Positions 1 through 9,551 are shown, counted from the stretch's first letter. The stretch: 64,000 bases of DNA from Sphingobacterium hotanense (GCF_008274825.1 NZ_CP030848.1:310001-374000); one strand, 5' to 3'. Notes: generated from the sequence alone by a model not told the origin. Numbers and translations are program-made.

Positions 1-1
1 G

Positions 2-1909
2 AATAGCGAACAAGTTGAATCTTCACAAGTCATATGGAGCTCAGGTAACGGGCTACTCAACTTGATCGACGAAATTCTCGACCTGTCTAAAATCGAAGCG
101 GGCAAAATGTCCCTTGAAAAGGAGCAGTTTTTACTCACTGACCTGTTGCGCGATGTACAACAGATGTTCAGACCGCTCACCAAAGAAAAGGAACTTTATT
201 TCCATATAGAGAATTTGTTGCCCGCGGATATGCAATTGTCCAGTGACCGCATGCGCTTGGAACAAATTGTCCGCAATTTGCTTTCCAACGCGATCAAATT
301 TACGGAAGAAGGGGGCGTGACCATGCGTCTTGACTATGCGGGGGACCGCCAAGATGCCATTGTCTTAAGTGTCTGCGACACGGGAATCGGTATTTCACCA
401 GAGAAACAGCAATTGGTCTTCGAAGCCTTCCAACAGGCAGACGGATCTACTCGTCGTCGGTTTGGCGGAACGGGACTTGGACTTTCCATTAGCAGAGAAA
501 TTGCCCGCATGTTGCAGGGTGAGATAAGCGTGGAAAGCGAGCCGGGAAAAGGGAGTTGCTTTAAACTCGTATTGCCCATCGAGGGACAGCAGATCGAACT
601 ATCCGAATTGGAAGACAAGGTCCTTGATGGCAGGGAAGAACCTTCACATGTGGAGGAAGGTCCGTCGTTGATGCTCGCCACAACGATCCCCGAGGAGATC
701 CCCGATGATCGCAAGCATGTTGAGCCAGGCGAAAACACCATTTTGATTGTGGAAGATGATACCGTGTTTGCTAGAATCTTGCTTAATTATGCACAGGACG
801 CTGGCTACAAAGGTATCGTAATTGTGCGGGGCGACAAGGCGCTTGCCGCAGCCATCGCGTATAAGCCAAAGGCCATCCTATTGGATATCGTGCTTCCGAT
901 AATGGACGGCTGGCAGGTCCTTGACGCCTTGAAGGCCAATCTGCAGACCAGGCATATTCCTGTGCATATGATGTCATCCGAACAGGCGAAGAAAAACGAA
1001 AGTATCCGCAGAGGGGCCATCGATTTTATTCGTAAACCTTTTGAGATCGAGGGTTTACAGGGGATTTTTACAAAAATCGATGAGGCGCTAAAGAAAGATC
1101 CAAAAAAAGTCCTCATCGTGGAGGAAAATCCAAAGCACGCAGCGGCCCTCTCGACCTATTTAGAAAGCTTCGAGATTTCGACGGAAATAAAAAGTTCCTT
1201 AGAGGACAGCGTACACGCGTTAACACGAGGGGTGGTGGACTGTGTCATCCTAGATATGGGAATTCCAGATAATGTCGGATACGAAACGCTCGAGGCCATA
1301 AAAAGTAACAATGGACTGGAAGAGCTCCCTATCATCGTTTTTACAGGCAAGAGCCTTTCGGGGCATGAGGAAATGAAGATCAAAGAATACGCCGACTCGA
1401 TTGTCCTGAAGACCGTGCATTCTTATCAGCGCATCCTGGACGAAGTAAGCTTGTTCCTTCATTTGGTCGACCACCCTATCCAGAAAAAGAGCCTCACTTC
1501 GACACCTTCAACGGGCACCCTGGGCGATATCTTACAGCATAGAAAGATCTTGATCGCCGATGATGACATTCGCAATATCTTTTCCCTCTCCAGGGCACTG
1601 GAAAAATACCATGTTGAAGTATTTTCGGCCATGGACGGACAAGAGGCTTGTCAAATGCTGGAGAGCAATCCAGACATTGAAATCGTGCTAATGGACATTA
1701 TGATGCCTAATATGGACGGCTTTCAAGCAATTACCAAGATTCGAGAGCAGAGCAGATTCAAGAGCCTGCCAATTATTGCAGTGACTGCCAAAGCAATGGT
1801 TGGGGATCGGGAACGGTGCATCCGTGCCGGTGCTTCGGACTATATTTCCAAGCCGGTTGATACAGACCAGTTGATATCACTCCTGCGAGTATGGTTATTT
1901 GATCGATAA
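2..1909 (+). CDS. Hybrid sensor histidine kinase with three receiver domains (5' end outside window)
   Basis: The reading frame is open from the first bases of the window, so this is the 3' part of a longer gene. The visible start already lies in the second helix of the dimerisation/phosphoacceptor domain (LIDEILDLSKIEAGK); the phospho-histidine lies upstream. Counting residues from nucleotide 62, the ATPase domain covers about 40-172, with N box RNLLSNAIKF, G1 box CDTGIGI and G2 box FGGTGLGLS. Three receiver domains follow at about 226-343, 348-468 and 494-612, with phosphoacceptor Asp at 275, 398 and 545. The middle one is the most diverged: its acidic pocket is EEN and the loop after the Asp is MGIPDN. 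The family passes phosphate from ATP to His, then to internal or separate receivers. The stop abuts the start of the next response regulator, so the genes are probably cotranscribed. The sensory N-terminus is not visible, so the signal is unknown. Confidence 0.93.
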   Translation, partial: NSEQVESSQVIWSSGNGLLNLIDEILDLSKIEAGKMSLEKEQFLLTDLLRDVQQMFRPLTKEKELYFHIENLLPADMQLSSDRMRLEQIVRNLLSNAIKFTEEGGVTMRLDYAGDRQDAIVLSVCDTGIGISPEKQQLVFEAFQQADGSTRRRFGGTGLGLSISREIARMLQGEISVESEPGKGSCFKLVLPIEGQQIELSELEDKVLDGREEPSHVEEGPSLMLATTIPEEIPDDRKHVEPGENTILIVEDDTVFARILLNYAQDAGYKGIVIVRGDKALAAAIAYKPKAILLDIVLPIMDGWQVLDALKANLQTRHIPVHMMSSEQAKKNESIRRGAIDFIRKPFEIEGLQGIFTKIDEALKKDPKKVLIVEENPKHAAALSTYLESFEISTEIKSSLEDSVHALTRGVVDCVILDMGIPDNVGYETLEAIKSNNGLEELPIIVFTGKSLSGHEEMKIKEYADSIVLKTVHSYQRILDEVSLFLHLVDHPIQKKSLTSTPSTGTLGDILQHRKILIADDDIRNIFSLSRALEKYHVEVFSAMDGQEACQMLESNPDIEIVLMDIMMPNMDGFQAITKIREQSRFKSLPIIAVTAKAMVGDRERCIRAGASDYISKPVDTDQLISLLRVWLFDR

Positions 1910-2293
1910 ATGAAAATTGAAAAAATGAACGTTTTAATAATTGATGATGATCATCGAAACATCTTTGCGCTCAAGACTGCATTGAAATCTCGAGGCATAA
2001 CTGCCAATGGAATTTTGAACGGGAAGGAAGGACTGGAGATCCTCAGGAACGATCCAAGTGTAGACGTGGTGCTTTTGGATATGATGATGCCAGAGTTTGA
2101 TGGCTTTGAAGTGCTCGAGGAGATGCAGAGCTTAAGCCAGGTTAAGCTTCCTGCCGTTATTGCGGTAACAGCGAAAGCCATGAAGGGCGACCGAGAGCGA
2201 TGTTTGCTCGCAGGGGCGAAGGGGTATGTATCCAAACCCGTCGATATTGATCTGCTGATCGCGGAGATTAAACAGGTTTTAAGACACGGTTAA
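1910..2293 (+). CDS. Single-domain response regulator (CheY-like)
   Basis: A 127-residue stand-alone receiver domain with no output domain. The acidic pair is in IDDD (residues 11-14), the phosphoacceptor is Asp57 in VVLLDMMMP, the switch Thr/Ser region is AVTAKAM, and the conserved Lys is in YVSKPVD. It closely resembles the last receiver domain of the preceding kinase: both share the DRERC and KPVD neighbourhoods, which suggests duplication of that domain. The ATG directly follows the kinase stop codon with no gap, so translation is probably coupled. The likely role is a phosphorelay shuttle or phosphate sink for the kinase. This is inferred from gene order; the downstream target is not visible. 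Confidence 0.92.
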   Translation: MKIEKMNVLIIDDDHRNIFALKTALKSRGITANGILNGKEGLEILRNDPSVDVVLLDMMMPEFDGFEVLEEMQSLSQVKLPAVIAVTAKAMKGDRERCLLAGAKGYVSKPVDIDLLIAEIKQVLRHG

Positions 2294-2294
2294 A

Positions 2295-3104
2295 ATGATT
2301 GAGGGACAAGACCTAGAGTGGTTCACGCAGGCCTTTCTCAACGAGTTTGGTTTTGATTTAAGGGACTATAGCCGGAGTTCGCTGACTCGACGCATTCAAC
2401 GTATCCTCACAGTCTGGCGGCTGAACGACGTTCAGCAGTTGCTGGAGATGATACGTCTGGATCCCGCCTTAGTGACACCCTTTATTCAGCAGGTAACGGT
2501 CACGTTTACCACCATGTTTCGGGATCCTGACTTCTTTTTAGAGCTGCGGCGTACCGTGCTCCCCTATTTAAGTACTTTCCCGTTAATTCGTTTGTGGGTT
2601 GCTGGCTGCGCTACGGGTGAGGAGGCCTATAGTGCTGCGGTTCTGTTCAAAGAATGCGGATTGCTTGAACGGACATTGATCTACGCTACAGATTTAAATG
2701 CGATGGCGGTCGAACGTGCTCGAAAGGGCGTTTTCCCCATGGAAAGCGTTCCTGAATATGCAAACAACTATCTAAGTGCAGGCGGGGACAAAGGTCTTTC
2801 GACTTATTACTGCGCCAACCATGGCTATATCCAATTTAGCGAAGAGCTTCGATCTAGAATGGTGTTTTCTACGCACAATCTCGTCTCGGACGCTTCTTTT
2901 AACAGTTTTCAACTGATTCTCTGTAGAAATGTGCTGATCTACTTCAACCGCTCGCTACAAAACAAAGTGATTAGCCTGTTCAATGAAAGTCTGGAGAATT
3001 CGGGTTTTATTGGACTAGGGTCGAAGGAAACGCTAGCATTCTCTGCCGATACGGACCATTTCCAACGTTGGGGGACGCAGAAGATTTGGAAGAAAAATGG
3101 ATAA
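2295..3104 (+). CDS. cheR: CheR-type protein-glutamate O-methyltransferase
   Basis: 269 residues, the normal length for CheR. The N-terminal all-helical CheR domain (about 1-80) ends in TMFRDPDFF, the family's FFRDP-type signature. The S-adenosylmethionine site is LWVAGCATGEEAYSAA at about 100-115, followed by the adenosine-binding acidic stretch IYATDLNAMAVERA. The C-terminal signature LILCRNVLIYFNRS lies near residue 210. The ATG is 1 nt after the response-regulator stop, so the gene belongs to the same operon. CheR enzymes methylate glutamates of chemoreceptors using SAM. No chemoreceptor, CheA, CheW or CheB is present here. In Bacteroidota such CheR proteins often sit beside hybrid kinases rather than in flagellar clusters, so a role in kinase adaptation is more likely than motility. 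That role is inference. Confidence 0.92.
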   Translation: MIEGQDLEWFTQAFLNEFGFDLRDYSRSSLTRRIQRILTVWRLNDVQQLLEMIRLDPALVTPFIQQVTVTFTTMFRDPDFFLELRRTVLPYLSTFPLIRLWVAGCATGEEAYSAAVLFKECGLLERTLIYATDLNAMAVERARKGVFPMESVPEYANNYLSAGGDKGLSTYYCANHGYIQFSEELRSRMVFSTHNLVSDASFNSFQLILCRNVLIYFNRSLQNKVISLFNESLENSGFIGLGSKETLAFSADTDHFQRWGTQKIWKKNG

Positions 3105-3151
3105 ACAATATCTGCCGCAGCTGCGGATAACATTAAACCTAATAACAAGAA

Positions 3152-3535
3152 ATGATTAAGAAAACCATATTAATATTTGACGATGATCCGAACGTTCTGG
3201 AGGTCTTTAAGATCGTGCTGGAAGATTTGGGGTACCAGGTAAGACAATCCGCGACGTCACACGATGTGCTGGAAAAAGTTGGGCAATTCGAGCCTGATCT
3301 GATTTTGATGGATAACTGGATCCCTGAGATCGGAGGCATCCTCGCTACGCAAATGCTCAAGGCGCACCAAGAGTACAGCAAGATTCCGGTGATACTAGTC
3401 TCCGCCAATAGTGATATCGCCAAGCTAGCAAAGCAGGCTGGAGCGAACAGCTACCTACCCAAGCCTTTTGATTTGGATAAACTCGAGGAATGCGTCAGCA
3501 AATTTCTCCAATCGGAGGGTTCAGACTTCCCATAG
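3152..3535 (+). CDS. Single-domain response regulator
   Basis: A second stand-alone receiver of 127 residues. The acidic triad is FDDD (9-12), the phosphoacceptor is Asp54 in ILMDNWIPE, and the switch lysine is in LPKPFD near the C-terminus. The sequence is clearly different from the regulator at 1910-2293, so it is not a recent copy. It starts 47 nt after cheR on the same strand and probably closes the phosphorelay operon. It lacks a DNA-binding domain, so its output must be through protein contacts or phosphotransfer. Function beyond the receiver fold is not predictable from the sequence. Confidence 0.9.
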   Translation: MIKKTILIFDDDPNVLEVFKIVLEDLGYQVRQSATSHDVLEKVGQFEPDLILMDNWIPEIGGILATQMLKAHQEYSKIPVILVSANSDIAKLAKQAGANSYLPKPFDLDKLEECVSKFLQSEGSDFP

Positions 3536-3868
3536 TGGCCTGGGGAAGCCTCCTCATACCGCGTGGGGCGATCCTTAGTTAATCCAGCGAACGTACTTCC
3601 TGCTCGAACGTCTGTGCTTCGAGCTTTTTAAGCTCATCAGCGGTGCCTGCAAGGCGCAATTCCAGAAAAAGCTCCATAGGGGATGCGAGGGACCTTCAAG
3701 TTAATCCTTTATTAATTGGTCGTCCGTTCAAGATTCTTCTTAAACTATTCGAACTACTGTAAAATGGTAGGGTGGTATGCAGCCTTCACCGCGACATTTT
3801 TGGGTGAGATACTGGGTGTAGCTTAGCGCATTAAAAGTGCCCGCGCGTCAGCGGCTGATCAGTGGTGT
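3536..3868. other. Non-coding stretch with one short minus-strand ORF
   Basis: About 330 bases between the convergent regulator operon and small membrane gene. The only protein-like content is a 32-codon minus-strand ORF at 3579-3677 (ATG at 3677). Its translation reads like ordinary protein (MELFLELRLAGTADELKKL...), but it has no clear ribosome binding site and an in-frame stop a few codons upstream of the ATG. It may be a gene remnant or a micropeptide. No promoter, repeat or RNA gene was recognised. Confidence 0.35.
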
Positions 3869-3896
3869 CAAAACAAAAAAGCCCCCTTGGGGGCTG
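3869..3896 (-). terminator. Rho-independent terminator of the small membrane protein gene
   Basis: On the minus strand the stem AGCCCCC/GGGGGCT (3880-3895, two-base loop) is followed by a T-rich tail (3869-3879 read in reverse). It begins 4 nt beyond the stop codon of the gene at 3900-4136. The stem is short, pure GC and tight, the classic intrinsic-terminator form. Confidence 0.85.
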
Positions 3897-3899
3897 TTG

Positions 3900-4136
3900 T
3901 TAATCATGCCCTTCCGTTTTTACTATTTTGTTATAAATGCCCAGTAGCAAAAATGGTGCGGCCCATTGGCCGATGAACAATGCGTCTTTGTCGTCCTTCC
4001 AGTTGCAACATTTAAGGGCAGCAGAAACACCCATAGAAATTAATGCGGCACCAAGGAATACCACTGAAGGTACTTTTGCCGTTTGCGTTTCGATCGTCTT
4101 AGTTAACTTGTCTTCGTTTGCTGTAGTGAATGCCAT
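3900..4136 (-). CDS. Small two-helix membrane protein of unknown function
   Basis: Using the ATG at 4136 the product is 78 residues (MAFTTANEDKLTKTI...). An upstream in-frame start would add ten residues of poorly conserved look, so the shorter form is preferred. A charged N-terminal segment (1-20) is followed by two hydrophobic helices at about 23-43 and 54-71, separated by a short CCNWKDDKD loop that carries two adjacent cysteines. A strong intrinsic terminator follows immediately, which supports a real monocistronic gene. It is convergent with the phosphorelay operon and divergent from the susC at 4652. I do not recognise the family. Confidence 0.7.
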   Translation of the reverse strand: MAFTTANEDKLTKTIETQTAKVPSVVFLGAALISMGVSAALKCCNWKDDKDALFIGQWAAPFLLLGIYNKIVKTEGHD

Positions 4137-4651
4137 ATTATAAAAATTTAAAGTGTATGTAAGCAAAGGACACCTCGCTGATTATTTCGTTTGAATAAAT
4201 GTCAATTAGACAGGCAAAAGGAAAGCTATACATGGCGTAGCAACGCGCTCAACGTGCGATACCAAGCACTGAACTTCCAGATGAAGTGCATACGAGGCCC
4301 CTCGGAGGTTAAAAAAGTGATCGTTGTTATTTTTTCAGGAGAGTGCAGGATAGTATTGTCCTGTAAAATGCGATATTTGCCCGGATAATCGACACCTATT
4401 ACCGAAATGAAATACATATTTTGCTTTCCAGCAACCCGGCGGCACGCTAAACCCAATAAAATTGTTTATTCCCCTGTTTTTCTCGAGTTATTGTTTGCCA
4501 GCGAGGCTCCCACGTATAGAGCTTAATCTTTACGATCAGTATACCGCTAGTAGGGAACTGATAAGTGTGAGTACGCTCGCGCGATTTAAGCCCGGTCGGT
4601 TACACGTATTATGCAATAAATTTTGTCACATCTTATAACCTATTTTTTAAC
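4137..4651. other. Divergent intergenic region upstream of susC
   Basis: About 515 bases that must carry promoters for the minus-strand small membrane gene and the plus-strand susC/susD pair. Near 4616-4625 the sequence TAAATTTTG resembles the Bacteroidota -7 element (TAnnTTTG) but has one extra spacer base, so I do not call it firmly. Short open frames on either strand lack protein-like composition. No regulator gene is adjacent. Confidence 0.3.
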
Positions 4652-7600
4652 ATGAACAAACCTAAGAAGAGCTTGTGGCTCTCTCTCTTACTGTGCCTGT
4701 TGCTCACTTTGGGGGCTCAGGAAACGCTCTACGGGCAACGAAACCTCGTTGTTCGGGGACTGGTAAAGGACGCATCAAGTGGAGCGCCACTGGTCGGGGT
4801 CTCCGTTGCGGACCAACAAAGCAAGAACACGACGGCGACAAACGAAATGGGAACTTTCGAAATTGCTACCCAGGCAAACGGCAGCCTGTCTTTTCGTTAT
4901 GTGGGCTATCAACAGATGACTGTCCCGGTGGCAGATCAAACCAATTTACAGGTATCGCTTGTTCCTGAACAATCCGATTTAGAAGAAGTGGTGGTCATCG
5001 CCTTCGGCTCCGCCAAGAAGAAGGATCTGACCGGATCGGTATCTTCCATCGGATCGGAAACCCTAGAAAAAAGTCAGATTTCGACGATTTCCCGCGCTTT
5101 TGAAGGCGCGGTACCCGGAATCCAGTTCTCGACTAACTCGGGACAACCAGGGGCTGATGCCGCCCTGCGAATCCGCGGTCAAGGTTCTATCAATGCGAGT
5201 AACGATCCATTAATTGTTGTGGATGGTGCCCCCTATAGCAATGGCCTGAACTCCTTAAATCCTGCTGATATCGAATCCATTGTGGTTTCTAAAGATGCGG
5301 CGGCCAATGCCCTATACGGTTCTCGTGCGGCAAACGGACTTATCTTGGTGACCACGAAAAGTGGCCGCTCGGGTAAAACAAAGATCGCTTTCGATTCCCG
5401 TGTCGGGGTGTTGAGTAAAGGGCAAGCCGATTTTGATAAGGTGACAGACCCGGCAACCTATTACGAGTATACCTGGCAGGGAATTTATAACTTCTCGAAG
5501 TATTCACCAGATCGCGCGGACAAATTTAAAAGTATGAGTGATGCTGAATTACGTCAGTATGCTGCCACCAACCTATTTACTGCAAATGGTAATAATCTGA
5601 CGGCGCGCAACGGCTTGGGTAACTACATGCTCTATAAGATTCCCGATGGAACGACTTTAATCGATCCATCCACTGGAAAAATTCAGGCGGGGGCAGAGCT
5701 ACTTTACCACGATGACTGGGAAGATTATTTCTTTAAAAAGCCTATTCGCCAAGAATATAATGTGCAAATGAATGGTGGTTCAGAAAAAACGGATTTCTTT
5801 GTCTCTCTAGGTTACCTGAATGAGCCCGCTTACGTGATGGGTTCGAAGTTCGACCGTTTCAACGGCCGCATGAATATCAATACACAAATCAATGACTGGT
5901 TGAAAGGTGGAGCCTCGATGTACTATTCCCGCAGCAATTCGGATATTCCGAATTATAGCGGAGGTACAGTGAACACCAACTTGTTTACCTGGTTAAACTA
6001 TTTCAGCCCGATCAATGCGCTTTTTGCGCACGATGAGACCGGCGCCATCCGTCATGACCAATACGGTGAAGTGATATTCGACCTAGGAACAGGGGAGACC
6101 TACTCACCTTATGGTTCCACGGCGCGTCTTGCTTTTAATGGCTATTCGCCAGGGATCTACTTCCAAAAAGATTTAACCAACCAGAAACGCGATGTGTTTT
6201 CAGGACGTGGTTATTTGGAAGCCAGTTTTTTAAAGGATTTCAAGTTTAAGGTAGACTTTGCCTTAGACAACAATTATGTATACAACAAGACCTACACCAA
6301 TAATGAAAGTGGTGCTGGAGCACGCGACTATCAGGGTACCGTTTCGGGATATTGGGCAAAAGGTACGCAATTAAACAGTACACAAATCTTATCTTGGACA
6401 AGAGACTTTGATCAGCATCATATCGATGTGTTGGCTGGTCACGAATTCCGCTGGCAACGATCGGACGATCAGAGTGGGACACGCTACCTGATGTTGGCCT
6501 ACGATAAACCAAGTTTTGGTAACACAGTGGGCATTCAATCGCTAAGTGGTGGTGCCAGTTCCTCGACTCTGGAAGGGTACTTAAGTCGCGTGAACTATAA
6601 TTTTGCAGAAAAGTATTACCTTTCAGGTAGCCTCCGTGCCGATGGTTCTTCGTATTTCAGAGCCAACCAATGGGGAACGTTCTGGTCGCTGGGTGGGGCT
6701 TACCGAATCTCGCAGGAGCGCTTTCTGTCACAAGCCGATTGGATCAATGATCTGAAGCTCCGCGGGAGTTACGGTGTGCAGGGGAATAACGCTGTAGGAG
6801 CTACCAACTGGACGGATATCTGGGCACTTTCCAACGCAGGAAGCTTAGTGTCACCAGCGCCTTCCATTAGCCAGACAGGCTGGGGCAACTTAGACCTGAC
6901 TTGGGAAACCAATCATACCACGGGTGTGGGAATTGACTTTAATCTCTTCAATCGCCTTTCGGGATCTTTCGATTATTTTAATAGAGACACCAGGAATTTG
7001 TTGTTCAGCAAGCCTTTACCCAAATCAACGGGTAGGAGCTCAAGAATGGAAAATGCGGGTGAACTCAATAACAAAGGGGTTGAACTGGAATTAAACTACG
7101 CGATTCTACGCAATGATCGCGTGCGATGGTCGGTCGGAGCGAACGCTTCTCGGTACCGCACGACCCTAGTTTCGATGCCCGAGGGTGTGGGTAGCGCAGA
7201 TTACGACGGTGGTTTTGTTCAAGGAAACTACTTGCGCGGTCCAGGGCGCGACTATTACAACCTGTACATCTACCGCTACGCCGGTGTTGATCAAAATACC
7301 GGTTTAGGGATGACCTACAAAACGTTGAAGGCTTCTGATGATTTATCGAAGTATCCAGGTAGCCAGGTCGGTGATATCGTGACGACAACCGCTAACGATG
7401 GAACGCGTTACGAACTGGGTACGACTACACCGGATCTGATTGGTGGATTCAACACGAGTGTGAGCTATAAGAACTTTGATTTCTCGGTATTCGCAAGTTA
7501 TCAATTGGGCGGAAAGACGGTATCGCTTTCTTATCAAGGGTTAACAGGAAATAGTATCGGGCGTGGTATCCACGCCGACTTATTGGATGCCTGGACTCCG

Positions 7601-7942
7601 GAAAATACCAATTCGAATATTCCAATGCGGATGTTAGGTGGAACCAATCTGGGTAGCACACCGAACGGGGGAGGTGTGGGTCAGTATTCTGACTTCGCTT
7701 TATTCGATGCAAGTTACCTGAACATGAAGTCGATTACCCTAGGTTATACTGTGCCCAAACAGCTGCTAACGCAGTTAAACTTCGAACAACTTCGCTTGTC
7801 CCTAGCAGCAGAAAACTTGTTCTTTATCTCGGCTAAAAAAGGAGTGGATCCGCGCGTAGCGTTTGACGATGGTTCAGGCGTTGCCGCATTCGGTTATCCA
7901 CAAGCCAGAGTCGTATCATTTGCCATAAATTTAACGCTGTAA
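4652..7942 (+). CDS. SusC/RagA-family TonB-dependent outer-membrane transporter
   Basis: 1096 residues. A signal peptide (about 1-29, ending LYGQ) is followed by a carboxypeptidase-regulatory-like beta sandwich (about 31-110: LVVRGLVKDASSGAPLVGV) and a TonB-box-like DLEEVVVIAFG. The plug comes next (KKKDLTGSVSSI, LRIRGQGSINASNDPL, VVDGAPYSNG, DAAANALYGSRAANGLILV) and then the 22-strand barrel. The last strand ends in an aromatic/hydrophobic pattern (VVSFAINLTL). No N-terminal STN domain is present and no sigma/FecR pair is adjacent, so it is not an obvious signalling receptor. SusC proteins import large glycans or peptides with TonB energy and a SusD lid. The susD gene follows after 5 nt. No enzyme is linked, so the substrate cannot be inferred. 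Confidence 0.95.
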   Translation: MNKPKKSLWLSLLLCLLLTLGAQETLYGQRNLVVRGLVKDASSGAPLVGVSVADQQSKNTTATNEMGTFEIATQANGSLSFRYVGYQQMTVPVADQTNLQVSLVPEQSDLEEVVVIAFGSAKKKDLTGSVSSIGSETLEKSQISTISRAFEGAVPGIQFSTNSGQPGADAALRIRGQGSINASNDPLIVVDGAPYSNGLNSLNPADIESIVVSKDAAANALYGSRAANGLILVTTKSGRSGKTKIAFDSRVGVLSKGQADFDKVTDPATYYEYTWQGIYNFSKYSPDRADKFKSMSDAELRQYAATNLFTANGNNLTARNGLGNYMLYKIPDGTTLIDPSTGKIQAGAELLYHDDWEDYFFKKPIRQEYNVQMNGGSEKTDFFVSLGYLNEPAYVMGSKFDRFNGRMNINTQINDWLKGGASMYYSRSNSDIPNYSGGTVNTNLFTWLNYFSPINALFAHDETGAIRHDQYGEVIFDLGTGETYSPYGSTARLAFNGYSPGIYFQKDLTNQKRDVFSGRGYLEASFLKDFKFKVDFALDNNYVYNKTYTNNESGAGARDYQGTVSGYWAKGTQLNSTQILSWTRDFDQHHIDVLAGHEFRWQRSDDQSGTRYLMLAYDKPSFGNTVGIQSLSGGASSSTLEGYLSRVNYNFAEKYYLSGSLRADGSSYFRANQWGTFWSLGGAYRISQERFLSQADWINDLKLRGSYGVQGNNAVGATNWTDIWALSNAGSLVSPAPSISQTGWGNLDLTWETNHTTGVGIDFNLFNRLSGSFDYFNRDTRNLLFSKPLPKSTGRSSRMENAGELNNKGVELELNYAILRNDRVRWSVGANASRYRTTLVSMPEGVGSADYDGGFVQGNYLRGPGRDYYNLYIYRYAGVDQNTGLGMTYKTLKASDDLSKYPGSQVGDIVTTTANDGTRYELGTTTPDLIGGFNTSVSYKNFDFSVFASYQLGGKTVSLSYQGLTGNSIGRGIHADLLDAWTPENTNSNIPMRMLGGTNLGSTPNGGGVGQYSDFALFDASYLNMKSITLGYTVPKQLLTQLNFEQLRLSLAAENLFFISAKKGVDPRVAFDDGSGVAAFGYPQARVVSFAINLTL

Positions 7943-7947
7943 AAATC

Positions 7948-9471
7948 ATGAGTAAGAAAAAAATATATTTAGGTTTGGCAATCTGCAGTTTGATGCTGGG
8001 ATCTTGTCAAAAGCTGTTGAATATTGATCCGGAGAATAGCTTGACCCAAGAGGATATTCAGGAGGTCGTCAAACGCGACCCTGATAAAGTATTATCTCCT
8101 TTGGTGACCAATCTGATTTCTCAAATCAATGGTTATTCAGAGATCAACTCGGTTGATTCCAAAAATTATTCGGTTAACGGCTTGTTATTGAGCTTGAAAG
8201 GGAATGATATGGTCCTGGCGGCTTCTTCCAGCTGGTTAAAAACCGACTACGAAATGCGCTCTTACCGGGAAGAGGGATCACCCCGCGTGCAGATTTATTG
8301 GGGGACCTTTTATCGTTACATCTATATTGCCAACCAAATTCTATCGTTGATACCTGAAGTGGATCAAACAGATTTAAGTGTAGCGAATAAAAAGTTGATG
8401 AATTATAAAGCCACTGCGCTGGCCATACGCGCCTTCGCTTATACCAATTTGATGTGGCTCTACCAAGATGATTACATGCATGGTGGGAAAGATAAATTAG
8501 GTGTGCCCATCGTAGATGCAAGTGGAACGCCAAAACCGCGTGCTACGTCCGCAGATAACTGGGCGCTAATCATCGATGGACTGAAAGAAGCCGTTGCGTT
8601 ATTTAAGAAAGGGGAGGCATACTTTACGCCATCGCGAACCGATGTAGATGGTAGCGTGGCAGCCGCTTTTTTGGTGCGTGCTGCCTTGACAGTCGGTGAC
8701 TGGGAGACCGTGGTTGCTTCAGCAAATGAAATTTTAGCCGTTTATCCCGAGTTGTTCAACCAAAACGACTATACCAGCTCCGGCATGACCCTGCTGAACA
8801 AAGAGACCATCTTCGGTTACGAATTTTCTAGCGTGAACGGTAAAGGAACGTCCTCCTTCCCTGGCTGGATGAATCCCAAGTCTGAAGGTGGCTACGGCGG
8901 TTCGCAAGGCCATTGGTTAGCAATTGATCAACGCCTTTATGATGCCATTCCAAACACGGATTACCGGAAAGAAAACTTTGCAGCGCAAGCAATGGATTAC
9001 ACCTACCAGGTTTCGGGAGCTAAGGTGACTTTTCCGAAGTATACGAGCCTAAAATTCGATGCTGTTCGTATATCCTCAGCGATTCCGGAATATAACCAAA
9101 ACGAGATATACATTCGTAGCTCGGAGATCATTCTTGCCAAGGCGGAGGCCCTAGCGCGCGCGAATAAAAATGCGGAAGCACAGGATGCGCTTTTTCAGCT
9201 GGTGTCTAAACGTGATGCCGCTTACCAAAAGAGCAGCAAAACTGGAGATGCTTTGTTGACAGAAATTCAATTGCAACGCCGCATCGAATTATGGGGTGAA
9301 GGTGCACATGAATTTTTAGACAACAAACGTTGGCATATCGGAGTGGATCGTACGACTTCGGCGAACCATAGCGAAAAGAAGGTGGTTCCCGCAGGTAAAG
9401 ATTTTACGTTGCAGATTCCATTGAACACCGAATTGAACTATAACGACCAGATCCAGGAACAGAATCCTTAA
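7948..9471 (+). CDS. SusD/RagB-family surface lipoprotein
   Basis: 507 residues with a lipoprotein signal peptide (MSKKKIYLGLAICSLMLGSC, lipid-acceptor Cys20). The family's helical TPR-like core is visible, with the conserved pattern KATALAIRAFAYTNLMWLYQD around residue 155 and the C-terminal block ELWGEGAHEFLDNKRWH typical of SusD. SusD proteins sit on the cell surface, bind the substrate and act as a hinged lid on the SusC barrel. The start codon lies 5 nt after the susC stop and an intrinsic terminator follows 43 nt after this stop, so the two genes form a complete bicistronic operon. Confidence 0.94.
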   Translation: MSKKKIYLGLAICSLMLGSCQKLLNIDPENSLTQEDIQEVVKRDPDKVLSPLVTNLISQINGYSEINSVDSKNYSVNGLLLSLKGNDMVLAASSSWLKTDYEMRSYREEGSPRVQIYWGTFYRYIYIANQILSLIPEVDQTDLSVANKKLMNYKATALAIRAFAYTNLMWLYQDDYMHGGKDKLGVPIVDASGTPKPRATSADNWALIIDGLKEAVALFKKGEAYFTPSRTDVDGSVAAAFLVRAALTVGDWETVVASANEILAVYPELFNQNDYTSSGMTLLNKETIFGYEFSSVNGKGTSSFPGWMNPKSEGGYGGSQGHWLAIDQRLYDAIPNTDYRKENFAAQAMDYTYQVSGAKVTFPKYTSLKFDAVRISSAIPEYNQNEIYIRSSEIILAKAEALARANKNAEAQDALFQLVSKRDAAYQKSSKTGDALLTEIQLQRRIELWGEGAHEFLDNKRWHIGVDRTTSANHSEKKVVPAGKDFTLQIPLNTELNYNDQIQEQNP

Positions 9472-9512
9472 TCCCTGACTGCTACCTCATAAGTACCAAG
9501 AAAGATTCGTTT

Positions 9513-9551
9513 AGTACCCGCATGGCTTTTGCTTTGCGGGTACTTTATTTT
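9513..9551 (+). terminator. Rho-independent terminator of the susC/susD operon
   Basis: A 10-bp perfect stem AGTACCCGCA (9513-9522) pairs with TGCGGGTACT (9535-9544), with a 12-base loop and then a T-rich tail TTTATTTT. It lies 43 nt beyond the susD stop. Confidence 0.88.

Noticed and set aside
6246-6512. Antisense open frames inside the susC genes (also 7065-7388, 8174-8533, 59224-59589)
   Set aside because: They mirror strongly conserved sense codons, have no start context or domains, and lie fully inside certain genes.
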